From Rhodobacterales bacterium HTCC2255 (GTDB taxonomy: Bacteria; Pseudomonadota; Alphaproteobacteria; Rhodobacterales; Rhodobacteraceae), in NCBI GenBank assembly GCA_000153745.1, contig DS022282.1, positions 103,881 to 167,880 on the forward strand: a stretch of 64,000 nt of DNA, in the 5' to 3' direction. The position numbers and the translations under genes are program-made. Under the pieces are notes generated by a model. That model made no database searches. It was not told the DNA's origin and saw only the letters and a program-made list of their open reading frames with translations. Below are positions 1 through 8,143 of the stretch, one piece after another. How positions within the stretch are numbered: the stretch's first letter is position 1; every line of letters starts with the position of its first letter.

Positions 1-1176
1 CAACAACGCCATAAGCTTAACAGATTAATAAAGTCTGAGGCGCGATGGGCTGTTGAAGGAATATCAGCCCGGAGGAAACGCAACCAAGGTCGTGTAAGGC
101 GCTTAATTGATTTGAAAGATGAACGTTCGGGTCAAATAAAACGCCAAGGTGCAGCCGCAATGGCATTTGCTGATAGTCCAAAATCTGGAAAATTAGTTGT
201 TGATGTGAATAATATTTCTAAAACATTTGAAGATAAAAATATTGTTAATGATTTATCAATTAAAATTACTAGAGGCGAAAGAATTGCATTGGTTGGTCCA
301 AACGGCGTTGGGAAAACTACTGTTTTAAATATTTTAATAGGATCCTTAGTACCTGATACAGGAACTGTAAAATTAGGAGTAAATCTTTTATCAGCAATAT
401 TCGATCAAAATAGGTCAGCTTTAAATCCAAATCAATCACTTTGGGAAAGTTTAACAGAAGATAAAGACTTAGGTGTTTCAGGTAAAAATGATCAAATCAT
501 GGTCCGTGGTAATCCAAAACACGTTGTGGGTTACCTGAAAGAGTTCTTGTTTGATGAAAATCAAGCGCGAGGTCCAGTATCCGTTTTGTCAGGTGGTGAA
601 AAAGCTAGATTGCTTCTGTCACGAATAATGGCACGAGAAAGTAATCTACTTGTAATGGATGAACCTACAAATGATTTAGATGTCGAGACATTAGATCTAT
701 TACAAGAAATATTAGATGGCTATGATGGAACTGTTTTATTAGTTAGTCATGACAGAGATTTTTTAGACAGGGTTGCCACAACCACATTAGCTTTTGAAGG
801 AAATGGTAAAGTTGTAGCATATGCGGGTGGTTGGAGCGATTATCAAACTCAGAAAAAATCACAAAATGCTGAAATCAGACAATCGAAGAATAGTAAAAAG
901 AATTCCAAAAAGCATAACAATCAATCTAATGGGGCAAAACAAAATATAAATATAACTTACTCTCAATTAGATAGGCTTAGTAAGCTCCCAGATCTAATTG
1001 AGCGGACTGAAGCTGAAATAACAAAGTTAGAGGAATTTCTCTCACAAGAAAATTTATTTATTGATTTTCCTGAGAAATTTCAAAAAGCTACTGATGGATT
1101 AATTGAGCGTCATGAAATATTATCAAATCTTGAATCCGAATGGATTGAATTAGAGACACTAAATAAAGAGGCTTAA
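1..1176 (+). CDS. uup: ABC-F family ATPase, Uup-like (5' end outside window)
   Basis: This is the C-terminal part of a soluble ABC-F ATPase. The frame is open from base 1, so the real start lies left of the window; the first in-frame start-like codon (TTG at 112) falls inside the conserved inter-domain linker, which here contains ARRKRNQGRVR. The second nucleotide-binding domain is complete: Walker A GPNGVGKTT, signature LSGGEKAR, Walker B VMDEPTNDLD and H-loop SHDRDFLD. A lysine/asparagine-rich spacer and a coiled-coil tail of about 80 residues follow, as in Uup rather than EttA. ABC-F proteins act on ribosomes, and Uup has also been linked to precise excision of transposons and branched DNA. 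There are no membrane segments. It ends 2 bp before the convergent Lrp-type gene. The exact subfamily is inferred from linker and tail. Confidence 0.85.
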   Translation, partial: QQRHKLNRLIKSEARWAVEGISARRKRNQGRVRRLIDLKDERSGQIKRQGAAAMAFADSPKSGKLVVDVNNISKTFEDKNIVNDLSIKITRGERIALVGPNGVGKTTVLNILIGSLVPDTGTVKLGVNLLSAIFDQNRSALNPNQSLWESLTEDKDLGVSGKNDQIMVRGNPKHVVGYLKEFLFDENQARGPVSVLSGGEKARLLLSRIMARESNLLVMDEPTNDLDVETLDLLQEILDGYDGTVLLVSHDRDFLDRVATTTLAFEGNGKVVAYAGGWSDYQTQKKSQNAEIRQSKNSKKNSKKHNNQSNGAKQNINITYSQLDRLSKLPDLIERTEAEITKLEEFLSQENLFIDFPEKFQKATDGLIERHEILSNLESEWIELETLNKEA

Positions 1177-1178
1177 TC

Positions 1179-1622
1179 CTAAATATATTTAGTTGATAGA
1201 AATAAACTTGTTTCAGAGTTGTTTACTCCAGGAAATTTTCTAATTTTTGTCAATATTTCGTCTAATTCATCTAAACTTTGTGTTCCTAGATCAACTATTA
1301 TATCCCATTTTCCGTTTGTTGTATGTACAGCTTTAACTTGTTGCAAAGTTACAAGTTTTTTTTGTATTAAATGGGCGCCAGTTCCTTCAATCTGTATCAT
1401 TACTAATCCGCGCACTGGTGAAGATTGCACATCTGATTTAGTAATAATAGTAAATCCTAATATTTCGCCATTATTTATAAGTTTATTGATCTTGGTTCTA
1501 ACAGTTGTTCTAGTTAAGTTGAGTTCGGCGGCGATGGAGGAAATGCTTGCTCTAGCATTTTTTTTAAGAAAATTAAGTAATATATTATCCATTTTGTTCA
1601 TTTTTTTATCCATTATGGGCAT
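1179..1622 (-). CDS. Lrp/AsnC family transcriptional regulator
   Basis: A small DNA-binding regulator of 147 residues in the longest form. An N-terminal winged helix-turn-helix (ISSIAAELNLTRTTVRTKIN) is followed by a C-terminal ligand-binding RAM/AsnC domain, the usual two-part Lrp layout. It is divergent from the arginase and ornithine cyclodeaminase genes, so control of arginine use by an amino-acid-responsive regulator is the natural inference. The start is uncertain. Methionines at residues 1, 4, 8 and 11 all precede the conserved region, none has a strong ribosome-binding site, and alignment with E. coli Lrp as I remember it favours residue 4 (start near 1613). A later start would also leave more room for the repeats upstream. 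Confidence 0.85.
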   Translation of the reverse strand: MPIMDKKMNKMDNILLNFLKKNARASISSIAAELNLTRTTVRTKINKLINNGEILGFTIITKSDVQSSPVRGLVMIQIEGTGAHLIQKKLVTLQQVKAVHTTNGKWDIIVDLGTQSLDELDEILTKIRKFPGVNNSETSLFLSTKYI

Positions 1623-1666
1623 TTATAAAATATTATGAGCATTTTTTTCTATTATAATTGATCAAT
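1615..1666. promoter_or_regulatory. Divergent Lrp-type/arginase control region with repeats
   Basis: The intergenic space holds a near-perfect direct repeat, ATGGGCATTT at 1615 and ATGAGCATTT at 1635, exactly 20 bp apart (about two helical turns). A 10-bp palindrome, ATTGATCAAT, lies at 1657-1666, close to the arginase start. Lrp-family proteins bind degenerate repeats phased along one face of DNA, so these are reasonable operator candidates. The assignment rests on position and spacing only. Confidence 0.35.
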
Positions 1667-1686
1667 CATCAAGCTAAAAGAATGTT

Positions 1687-2616
1687 ATGGATAATAAAAA
1701 ATACACAATAATAGGTATTCCCCTTGATTGCGGAAAAACAACAAAAGGCTGTTTGATGGGTCCCGATGCTTATCGCACAGCAGGGATAGTTGAGATGATT
1801 AGTGGCTTAGGTCATTACGTAGATGATATTGGCAATATTTTTCCTGATGAGTTTGAAGAAAATAATGATAAACATCCCAATTTATTTAAGTTAAATGAAA
1901 ATATAGCATGGGTAAGAAAAATATCTCAAATAGCTAAGGATGTGATTAAAAATTCTATACCTATTTTTATGGGTGGTGATCATGCACTTTCTGCAGGTTC
2001 AGTATCGGGTGTTTCTGCATTTGCTAAAAAAATAAAAAAGCCCCAATTCGTATTATGGTTAGATGCGCACCCAGACTTCCATACACTTCAATCATCAACA
2101 AGTGGAAATTTACATGGAACACCTGTTGCATATTTTACTGGACAAAAAGGTTTTAAAACTTTCCCAAATTTAGAAGCGCCAGTTCCAACCAAAAATATTT
2201 TGATGCTAGGATTAAGATCAGTTGATGATGCTGAAAAAAACGCTTTACAGGAATTTTCCATGTCGGCGATTGATATGAGATATATTGATGAATTTGGAAT
2301 AAAAAAACCACTAAAAAAATTTCTTAATCATATAAAAGACGTTAATGGAATGTTGCATCTATCACTTGATGTTGATTTTTTAGATCCAATATCTGCTCCA
2401 GGTGTTGGTACAACTGTACCAGGTGGCGCTACTATAAGAGAAGCTCATTTAGTAATGGAAATGTTGCATGATAGTGATTTGCTATGTTCAATTGATTTAG
2501 TCGAATTAAACCCTTTTCTTGATAAAAAAGGGCAAACTGCACACTTAATGATTGATTTGCTAGCATCGGCGCTAGGAAGAAAGATTTTTGATAAATCTAC
2601 ATGTTCTTACGTATAA
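1687..2616 (+). CDS. rocF: Arginase
   Basis: A ureohydrolase of 309 residues, normal for arginase, which splits L-arginine into ornithine and urea in the cytoplasm. All binuclear manganese ligands are visible: H99 in GGDH, D126, H128 and D130 in DAHPDFHT, and D228 and D230 in SLDVDFLDP. The SGNLHGTP loop at 139-146 is the arginase substrate-binding stretch and argues against agmatinase or formimidoglutamase. The next gene on the same strand, 30 bp downstream, is ornithine cyclodeaminase, which would turn the product into proline. The divergent Lrp-type gene is the likely regulator. No urease genes are seen in the window, so the fate of urea is unknown from here. Confidence 0.9.
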   Translation: MDNKKYTIIGIPLDCGKTTKGCLMGPDAYRTAGIVEMISGLGHYVDDIGNIFPDEFEENNDKHPNLFKLNENIAWVRKISQIAKDVIKNSIPIFMGGDHALSAGSVSGVSAFAKKIKKPQFVLWLDAHPDFHTLQSSTSGNLHGTPVAYFTGQKGFKTFPNLEAPVPTKNILMLGLRSVDDAEKNALQEFSMSAIDMRYIDEFGIKKPLKKFLNHIKDVNGMLHLSLDVDFLDPISAPGVGTTVPGGATIREAHLVMEMLHDSDLLCSIDLVELNPFLDKKGQTAHLMIDLLASALGRKIFDKSTCSYV

Positions 2617-2646
2617 AATTTAATATTTTCATAAAGGTGTTTAGTA

Positions 2647-3696
2647 ATGATCAAACCATCAGATAAAGCGTTAGTTCCATTTGTTTCTGTGGATAATATG
2701 ATGGCTTTAGTTAATCATATTGGTCTCGAGAAAATACTTATTGATTTAGCTTCTGAAATTGAGTGTGATTTTAAGAGGTGGCCGCTATTTGATAAATCTC
2801 CTCGTGTAGCATCTCATTCTAATGTTGGCGTAATTGAATTGATGCCAACAAGTGATGGAGAGTTGTATGGTTTTAAATATGTAAATGGGCATCCAAAAAA
2901 TACCAAAAAAGGGTTGCAAACTGTTACTGCCTTTGGACTGCTGGCAGATGTTAATACTGGATACCCTAAATTATTAAGTGAAATGACTTTATTAACAGCT
3001 TTACGAACTGCGGCAACTTCTGCGCTAGTTGCAAAGTATTTAGCACCTCGCAATTCAAAAGTCATGGCTATGATAGGAAACGGTGCGCAGTCAGAATTTC
3101 AATGCATAGCTTTTAAAGCAATTTGTGGAATAGAGAAGGTTTGCCTATTTGATACTGATTCAAATGCAACACAAAAAGCTTTTCTAAATTTAGCAAATTA
3201 CGGATTAAAAGTTGTGAAATGCAAATCATCGCAAGAGGCTATATTAAATGCAGATATCATTACTACTTGTACTGCAGATAAGCAATTAGCAACTATCTTA
3301 ACTGATAATATGGTTGGTGCTGGTGTTCATATTAATGCAATTGGTGGTGATTGTCCTGGTAAAACAGAATTACATAAAGATATTTTATTGCGGTCTAAAA
3401 TCTTTGTTGAATATCCAGCTCAAACAAGAATTGAAGGTGAAATCCAACAATTAAATGAGGATCATCCTATAACTGAGATATGGGAAGTGATTACAGGTAA
3501 GTCTGAAGGAAGAACACGTGATAGCCAAATAACCTTGTTTGACTCAGTTGGGTTTGCAATTGAAGACTTCTCAGCATTGAAGTTTTTATTAACCAAAATT
3601 CAAGATACAAATTTCTTTGAAAAGTTAGACATGCTTGCAGATCCAGATGATCCAAGAGATTTATTTGGTATGCTTAATAGAGCAAATACTCAATAA
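2647..3696 (+). CDS. Ornithine cyclodeaminase
   Basis: This 349-residue protein belongs to the ornithine cyclodeaminase/mu-crystallin family, NAD-dependent enzymes with a Rossmann fold. Conserved stretches are TALRTAATSALVAKYLAP (about 118-135), the nucleotide-binding loop MIGNGAQSEFQ, and GGDCPGKTEL, which carries the aspartate expected of true ornithine cyclodeaminases. It would convert ornithine to proline and ammonia. Following arginase after 30 bp, it forms a two-gene arginine-to-proline module releasing nitrogen. The stop lies 2 bp from the end of convergent parE. Other family members (alanine dehydrogenase, lysine cyclodeaminase) are less likely given the arginase neighbour. Confidence 0.88.
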   Translation: MIKPSDKALVPFVSVDNMMALVNHIGLEKILIDLASEIECDFKRWPLFDKSPRVASHSNVGVIELMPTSDGELYGFKYVNGHPKNTKKGLQTVTAFGLLADVNTGYPKLLSEMTLLTALRTAATSALVAKYLAPRNSKVMAMIGNGAQSEFQCIAFKAICGIEKVCLFDTDSNATQKAFLNLANYGLKVVKCKSSQEAILNADIITTCTADKQLATILTDNMVGAGVHINAIGGDCPGKTELHKDILLRSKIFVEYPAQTRIEGEIQQLNEDHPITEIWEVITGKSEGRTRDSQITLFDSVGFAIEDFSALKFLLTKIQDTNFFEKLDMLADPDDPRDLFGMLNRANTQ

Positions 3697-3698
3697 AA

Positions 3699-5684
3699 TC
3701 ATACATCTAAATCTTCAACAAATTTTGCATTTTCTTGGATGTATTGGAATCTTAATTCAGGTTTTTTACCCATCAATCTATCTACTAAATCATCAGTTTG
3801 ACCAGGTTCATCTTCATCGATATTAATTTGAATAAGCTGTCTAGTGGATTTATTCATCGTAGTTTCTTTTAGATCTTTAGCGTCCATTTCACCAAGGCCT
3901 TTGAAGCGTGAAATGTCTATACGACCTCTTCCACCTAAACCCTCTTCAATCATATTATTTTTTTCGATGTCATCCATGCAATAAACACGATTTGCACCTT
4001 GAGTGAGTCTAAATAATGGTGGGCATGCCATGTAAAGGTGACCGTTATCAATAAGAGGTCGCATTTGAGTAAAGAAAAATGTCATCAATAAAGATGCTAT
4101 GTGCGCACCGTCTACATCTGCATCTGTCATTATAATAATTTTTTCATATCTCAAATCATCAATATTAAATTTTGTTCCTGTTTGAACGCCAAGGGCCTGA
4201 CAGAGATCATTAATTTCATTGTTAGCTGACATTTTATTACTAGCTGCGCCCAACACATTAAGTATTTTTCCTCTTAGAGGTAAGAGAGCTTGAGTCTTTC
4301 GATCTCTTGCCATTTTGGCGGATCCTCCAGCTGAGTCTCCTTCAACAATAAAAAGTTCAGTTCCTTCTCGAGTATTGTTTGAACAATCAGTAAGCTTTCC
4401 AGGTAAACGCAGTTTTTTTGTAGCAGATTTTCTTGCAGTGTCTTTTTCTTGTTTTCGCCGTAATCGTTCTTCAGCTTTCAAAACCATATAGTCAAGAATT
4501 GCTCCAGCTGATTTGTTATTCGAAGCCAACCAATTGTCAAAATGGTCTCGAACAGAATTTTCAACCCATTTTATAGCTTCAGTTGTAGCCAGGCGATCTT
4601 TTGTTTGCCCAACAAATTTAGGTTCTGATATAAAGCATGATACTAATGCACAGCCTCCGCCCATGACATCATCTCGTGTAATCGATGCGGATTTTTTATT
4701 ATTTATAAGTTCGCCATAAGACTTAATACCTTTAAGAATTGCAGACCAAAAGCCACTTTCATGTGTTCCGCCTTCAGGTGTTGGAACAGTATTGCAATAC
4801 GATTGGGTAAAGCTATCGCGTGATGGCGTCCAGTTTATTGCCCATTCAATGTTACCTATAGTACTATGACCAAATTTTTCTGAAAATTGAACTTTACCCG
4901 CAAATGGAATCTCAGAGTAAACTGATGAACCTACTAGTCTTTCGTTTAAATAATCTGCAAGTCCATTTGGAAATCTAAATGTGTCTGTGATAGGGGTCTC
5001 GTCATTATGCTCAAGACATTTAGGATCAACTTTCCATCTTATTTCTACACCAGAAAATAAATAAGCTTTAGATTTTGCCATTGCATAAAGGCGTTTTGCT
5101 TTAAAATTTAAAGATTTTCCAAATATTTCTGGATCAGGATGAAAGGTAACGCTTGTTCCACGTCTATTCTGAACTGAACCAAGGTTTTTAAGTTTGCCTT
5201 GTGGTAAGCCACGAGAAAACTCTAATGCAAATAGCTCTCTATTCTTTGCAACTTCTACTCTAACAAAATCTGAAAGCGCATTAACTACTGATGAACCAAC
5301 TCCATGCAAGCCACCTGAAGTTTCATAGTTTTCACCAGAAAATTTTCCACCAGCGTTAAGTGTACAGAATATTATCTCCAGAGCAGATTTATTTGGAAAT
5401 TTTGGATGCATATCAACAGGAATTCCACGCCCATTATCTCTAACAGTTACATGGAAGTTTTCATGAAGCTCAACTTCAATCCAAGTAGCGTGACCAGCAA
5501 CAGCCTCATCCATTGAGTTATCAATAATTTCTGCAACCATATGGTGAAGTGCGCGATCATCAGTTCCACCTATGTACATGCCGGGGCGTAATCTAACATG
5601 CTCCATATCTTCTAAAACTTGAATTGAAGATGCGTCGTATGACTTGTCTATAGGTCTATCATCTGAAAAAAGATTATCGGCCAT
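3699..5684 (-). CDS. parE: DNA topoisomerase IV subunit B
   Basis: The 661-residue ATPase subunit of topoisomerase IV, which with ParC decatenates daughter chromosomes. The GHKL ATPase domain shows EIIDNSMDEAVAG, DNGRGIPVDMHP and GGLHGVGSSVVNALS. The transducer domain has the QTKDRL lysine loop. The TOPRIM domain has EGDSAGGSAK and MTDADVDGAHI, followed by SRFKGLGEMD. Length and the N-terminal RPGMYIGGTDDRALHH match ParE; GyrB is longer and normally sits near dnaA/recF. It stands alone here, convergent with the arginine genes. No parC is in the window. Confidence 0.93.
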   Translation of the reverse strand: MADNLFSDDRPIDKSYDASSIQVLEDMEHVRLRPGMYIGGTDDRALHHMVAEIIDNSMDEAVAGHATWIEVELHENFHVTVRDNGRGIPVDMHPKFPNKSALEIIFCTLNAGGKFSGENYETSGGLHGVGSSVVNALSDFVRVEVAKNRELFALEFSRGLPQGKLKNLGSVQNRRGTSVTFHPDPEIFGKSLNFKAKRLYAMAKSKAYLFSGVEIRWKVDPKCLEHNDETPITDTFRFPNGLADYLNERLVGSSVYSEIPFAGKVQFSEKFGHSTIGNIEWAINWTPSRDSFTQSYCNTVPTPEGGTHESGFWSAILKGIKSYGELINNKKSASITRDDVMGGGCALVSCFISEPKFVGQTKDRLATTEAIKWVENSVRDHFDNWLASNNKSAGAILDYMVLKAEERLRRKQEKDTARKSATKKLRLPGKLTDCSNNTREGTELFIVEGDSAGGSAKMARDRKTQALLPLRGKILNVLGAASNKMSANNEINDLCQALGVQTGTKFNIDDLRYEKIIIMTDADVDGAHIASLLMTFFFTQMRPLIDNGHLYMACPPLFRLTQGANRVYCMDDIEKNNMIEEGLGGRGRIDISRFKGLGEMDAKDLKETTMNKSTRQLIQINIDEDEPGQTDDLVDRLMGKKPELRFQYIQENAKFVEDLDV

Positions 5685-5802
5685 TATGGGCTCATTTATT
5701 CCGTGTTTGCTCGCTAATCTTTATCTTATAGGAATTAATAAGATTCGAGTATAGTCGAAATACCTTAATTAATGTTTATAAATTGACATAATTAAATTAT
5801 CA

Positions 5803-7131
5803 TTAAGTTTCGCCCATTAAGTGAGGGCAAAATGGAAATTTTGTTATGTTCTCAAAGCCATCTTCAGTTACTAATACCTGGTCTTCTAATTTGATAGAAA
5901 AGTCACCCTTTTCTGGCGAAACTAATGCTTCAACGCATAAAACCATTCCAGCTTTCAGTTTGTAATCAAAAGCTCCATCAATAAAATTATCAGAATAACT
6001 TATTAATGGCCACTCATCACATAATCCAACCCCATGAAACCTACAGCTATATTTACCCTTGTCATATTGAGAGTCTAATTGATGCCCATTAAATGTCAGG
6101 TCTCTAAAAGGGGTGTCAGGTTTTAGCATCTCCATATTTGTCATTATGTGTTCATGAGCATGTTGCATTGCATAAACCATATCAGCTCTTGGTTTTTCAT
6201 TTCCAATCCACCATGTTCTGGAAACATCTATGCAAAACCCGTAACATCCAATCAAATCAGTATCAAAGGCCAAGATCTCATTATTTTGTAATTGCCTTGG
6301 GCCACATTCTTGAAACCAGGGGTTTGTCCTTGGTCCGGTTGTTAATAAGCGAGTTTCTATCCATTCGCCACCACGTGCAATATTTGACTTATGTAATTCT
6401 GCCCAAATCGCATCTTCAGACATTCCAATTGATATTTTATTCTGCATTTCATGTATTGATAGCTCACATGAATGGCTAGCGCATTTCATTGCAAGAATTT
6501 CATCAGGACCTTTTATTGATCTGCACTTTTCTGTACATTCCTCACCATCCATTATTTCAAATCCCTGTGCCTCAAGCGCACGGATGCCGTGGATCATCCC
6601 TTTGTCCAAACCAAGGTTCATATTTCTTCCACCATGTTCCGTTATAAGTTCAGTTATTTCTGAAGAGAATAAATCTGCGGCAACATCTATTTTATCACCT
6701 CTGTCAAAGTAAAAAAGATCTGCACCTGATCGTTGTTCTTTTACTAGAGAATTGAATGAAGATAGGAACGGTGAATTCTTATAATCCCATATTACCATAT
6801 AGCCATCTGCACACAATAAGACGGCACGAAATGGATTATGAGTATTCCATAATTGCATATTAGTACTGTCTGTTGCATATCGAATATTTAATGGATCAAA
6901 CATTAATAACCCGCCCCAATCACGATCTACAATGTGTTGTGTGAGGCGCTGCCAGCGGTATTCCCTCATTTTTGTAAGATTAGGTTGTACTAACCCTGCT
7001 TTTTTCCATTCATTTATGGCTAATAATGTTGGGCCTATTTCTACTCGATTGCTATTATTAGGCGTTCCATCTACCAGAAATTGACCTTGAGATGGATCAA
7101 TTTTTCTTATTTCCGAATATTTATTTTGCAT
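5803..7131 (-). CDS. dddP: Dimethylsulfoniopropionate (DMSP) lyase DddP
   Basis: An M24 'pita-bread' fold protein that cleaves DMSP to dimethyl sulfide and acrylate. It shares long stretches with Roseobacter DddP, such as FDPLNIRYATDSTNMQLWN and DTDLIG...CIDVSRTWW. Counting from the longest possible start (7224), the metal ligands are D321, D323, D333, H397, E432 and E447, with catalytic D403 in HGVGLCDEWP. Each is offset by exactly 26 from the published R. lacuscaerulensis residues (D295, D297, D307, H371, E406, E421, D377) as I recall them. I prefer the start at 7131: it gives 442 residues, about the family length, begins just before the conserved IRKIDPSQG, and has GGA nine bases upstream. 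The start at 7224 adds 31 residues and has no ribosome-binding site. Creatinase or X-Pro peptidase activity is unlikely given these matches. Confidence 0.93.
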   Translation of the reverse strand: MQNKYSEIRKIDPSQGQFLVDGTPNNSNRVEIGPTLLAINEWKKAGLVQPNLTKMREYRWQRLTQHIVDRDWGGLLMFDPLNIRYATDSTNMQLWNTHNPFRAVLLCADGYMVIWDYKNSPFLSSFNSLVKEQRSGADLFYFDRGDKIDVAADLFSSEITELITEHGGRNMNLGLDKGMIHGIRALEAQGFEIMDGEECTEKCRSIKGPDEILAMKCASHSCELSIHEMQNKISIGMSEDAIWAELHKSNIARGGEWIETRLLTTGPRTNPWFQECGPRQLQNNEILAFDTDLIGCYGFCIDVSRTWWIGNEKPRADMVYAMQHAHEHIMTNMEMLKPDTPFRDLTFNGHQLDSQYDKGKYSCRFHGVGLCDEWPLISYSDNFIDGAFDYKLKAGMVLCVEALVSPEKGDFSIKLEDQVLVTEDGFENITKFPFCPHLMGET

Positions 7132-7296
7132 TTTATTAATTCCATCAAACACTGTTTCATTACTATTTATTGTGAATTTTGCTTTATTAAAAACGGCAAA
7201 AGTGTCGTATTTAACGTTGATCATTAATAAATTTTCAAAAATCTATATGATAAATTATGATTTTCATTTGTAACTAATTTTTTTTAGTGGAATTAT

Positions 7297-8097
7297 GTGA
7301 ATATGATTAATAATTTTAATAATATATTCCAAGATCATTTGCCCGTGTCGCCCTGGCATGAACTAGCATTGAAAAAATTACCTGGAATTAACCCATTAAA
7401 GCGTGAGGACTGGATAATTATAGATTCAGCATTTGATCAACAGATGCAATATGTGGATTATTTATTGCAAGAACATACATGTGATGTTCTGAAATTGAAT
7501 GACTGTGCTAAAGAAGCATCAAAAGAATTATTAAAAAACATTTTAGCTTCTTTGAGAAATAAAAAAGAATATACCGTCAACAGGCATAGTGTAACTAGAC
7601 CAGATGGGCGTATAATTCAATTAAATTGGGATAGATGTCTATTGACCTCAAGATTGTTGGTTCAGCAAGATTTATGCATAATGATGCAAGATGATAAAGA
7701 ACATTTCTTAGCTGGAGCGGCCATGTGTTTCCCGGCAAGTTGGAAATTATCTGAAAAAATAATGCAACCCATGAGTATTATTCATAAACCTGTTGATGAG
7801 TTTACGGAAAACATAGCTAGTAGGGTGGAAAGAATGTTCTGCTTAATGAATTCAAAGCAAGATATGTGGAGAGCCAATTGGTTGATCTATAATGATCCAA
7901 ATTTACATCAACCAAGACGATCAACGGAAGTTAGGTCAAGAGATTTAACCAAAGAGCAGTGGGTGAGGGTTGAAAGGCAGACATTTTGTAAGTTACCAGA
8001 AACTCAGGCTATAATCTTTGGTATACATACGTATGTAGTCCCTATTGATATTCTTAGTAATATTCAGCGAGAAACATTATTAAATGCTATAAATTAA
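7297..8097 (+). CDS. DUF3445 / haem-dependent oxidative N-demethylase-like protein
   Basis: This 266-residue soluble protein matches the DUF3445 family. Characteristic stretches are LNWDRCLLTSRLLVQQDL, MCFPASWKLSEKI, WRANWLIYNDP and RVERQTFCKLPETQAIIF, ending in HTYVVPID. In Pseudomonas mendocina the alpha subunit of the haem-dependent oxidative N-demethylase, which acts on dimethylamine, belongs to this family. The flavin and ferredoxin partner subunits are not adjacent here, so the substrate is open. It is divergent from dddP, suggesting a link to methylated osmolyte breakdown, though shared position is the only evidence. The GTG at 7297 and the ATG at 7303 are both possible starts. A bidirectional terminator separates it from glnA. 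Confidence 0.75.
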   Translation: MNMINNFNNIFQDHLPVSPWHELALKKLPGINPLKREDWIIIDSAFDQQMQYVDYLLQEHTCDVLKLNDCAKEASKELLKNILASLRNKKEYTVNRHSVTRPDGRIIQLNWDRCLLTSRLLVQQDLCIMMQDDKEHFLAGAAMCFPASWKLSEKIMQPMSIIHKPVDEFTENIASRVERMFCLMNSKQDMWRANWLIYNDPNLHQPRRSTEVRSRDLTKEQWVRVERQTFCKLPETQAIIFGIHTYVVPIDILSNIQRETLLNAIN

Positions 8098-8098
8098 A

Positions 8099-8126
8099 AA
8101 GCCCTCACAATTAACTGTAAGGGCTT
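8099..8126. terminator. Bidirectional terminator between DUF3445 gene and glnA
   Basis: AAGCCCT pairs with AGGGCTT, extended past one C-A mismatch by two more pairs, around an 8-base loop. Runs of T follow on the plus strand and A precedes it, so it can end transcription of both convergent genes. Confidence 0.8.
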
Positions 8127-8143
8127 TTCTTAATAAGTTTAAC

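Noticed and set aside
112..1176. A 354-residue ABC protein beginning at a TTG at 112
   Set aside because: The frame is open to base 1 and the region before 112 encodes conserved Uup linker residues, so the gene is cut by the window edge.
1219..1638. A 139-codon frame opposite the Lrp-type regulator
   Set aside because: It is the complement of a clear helix-turn-helix regulator and has no recognisable domain.
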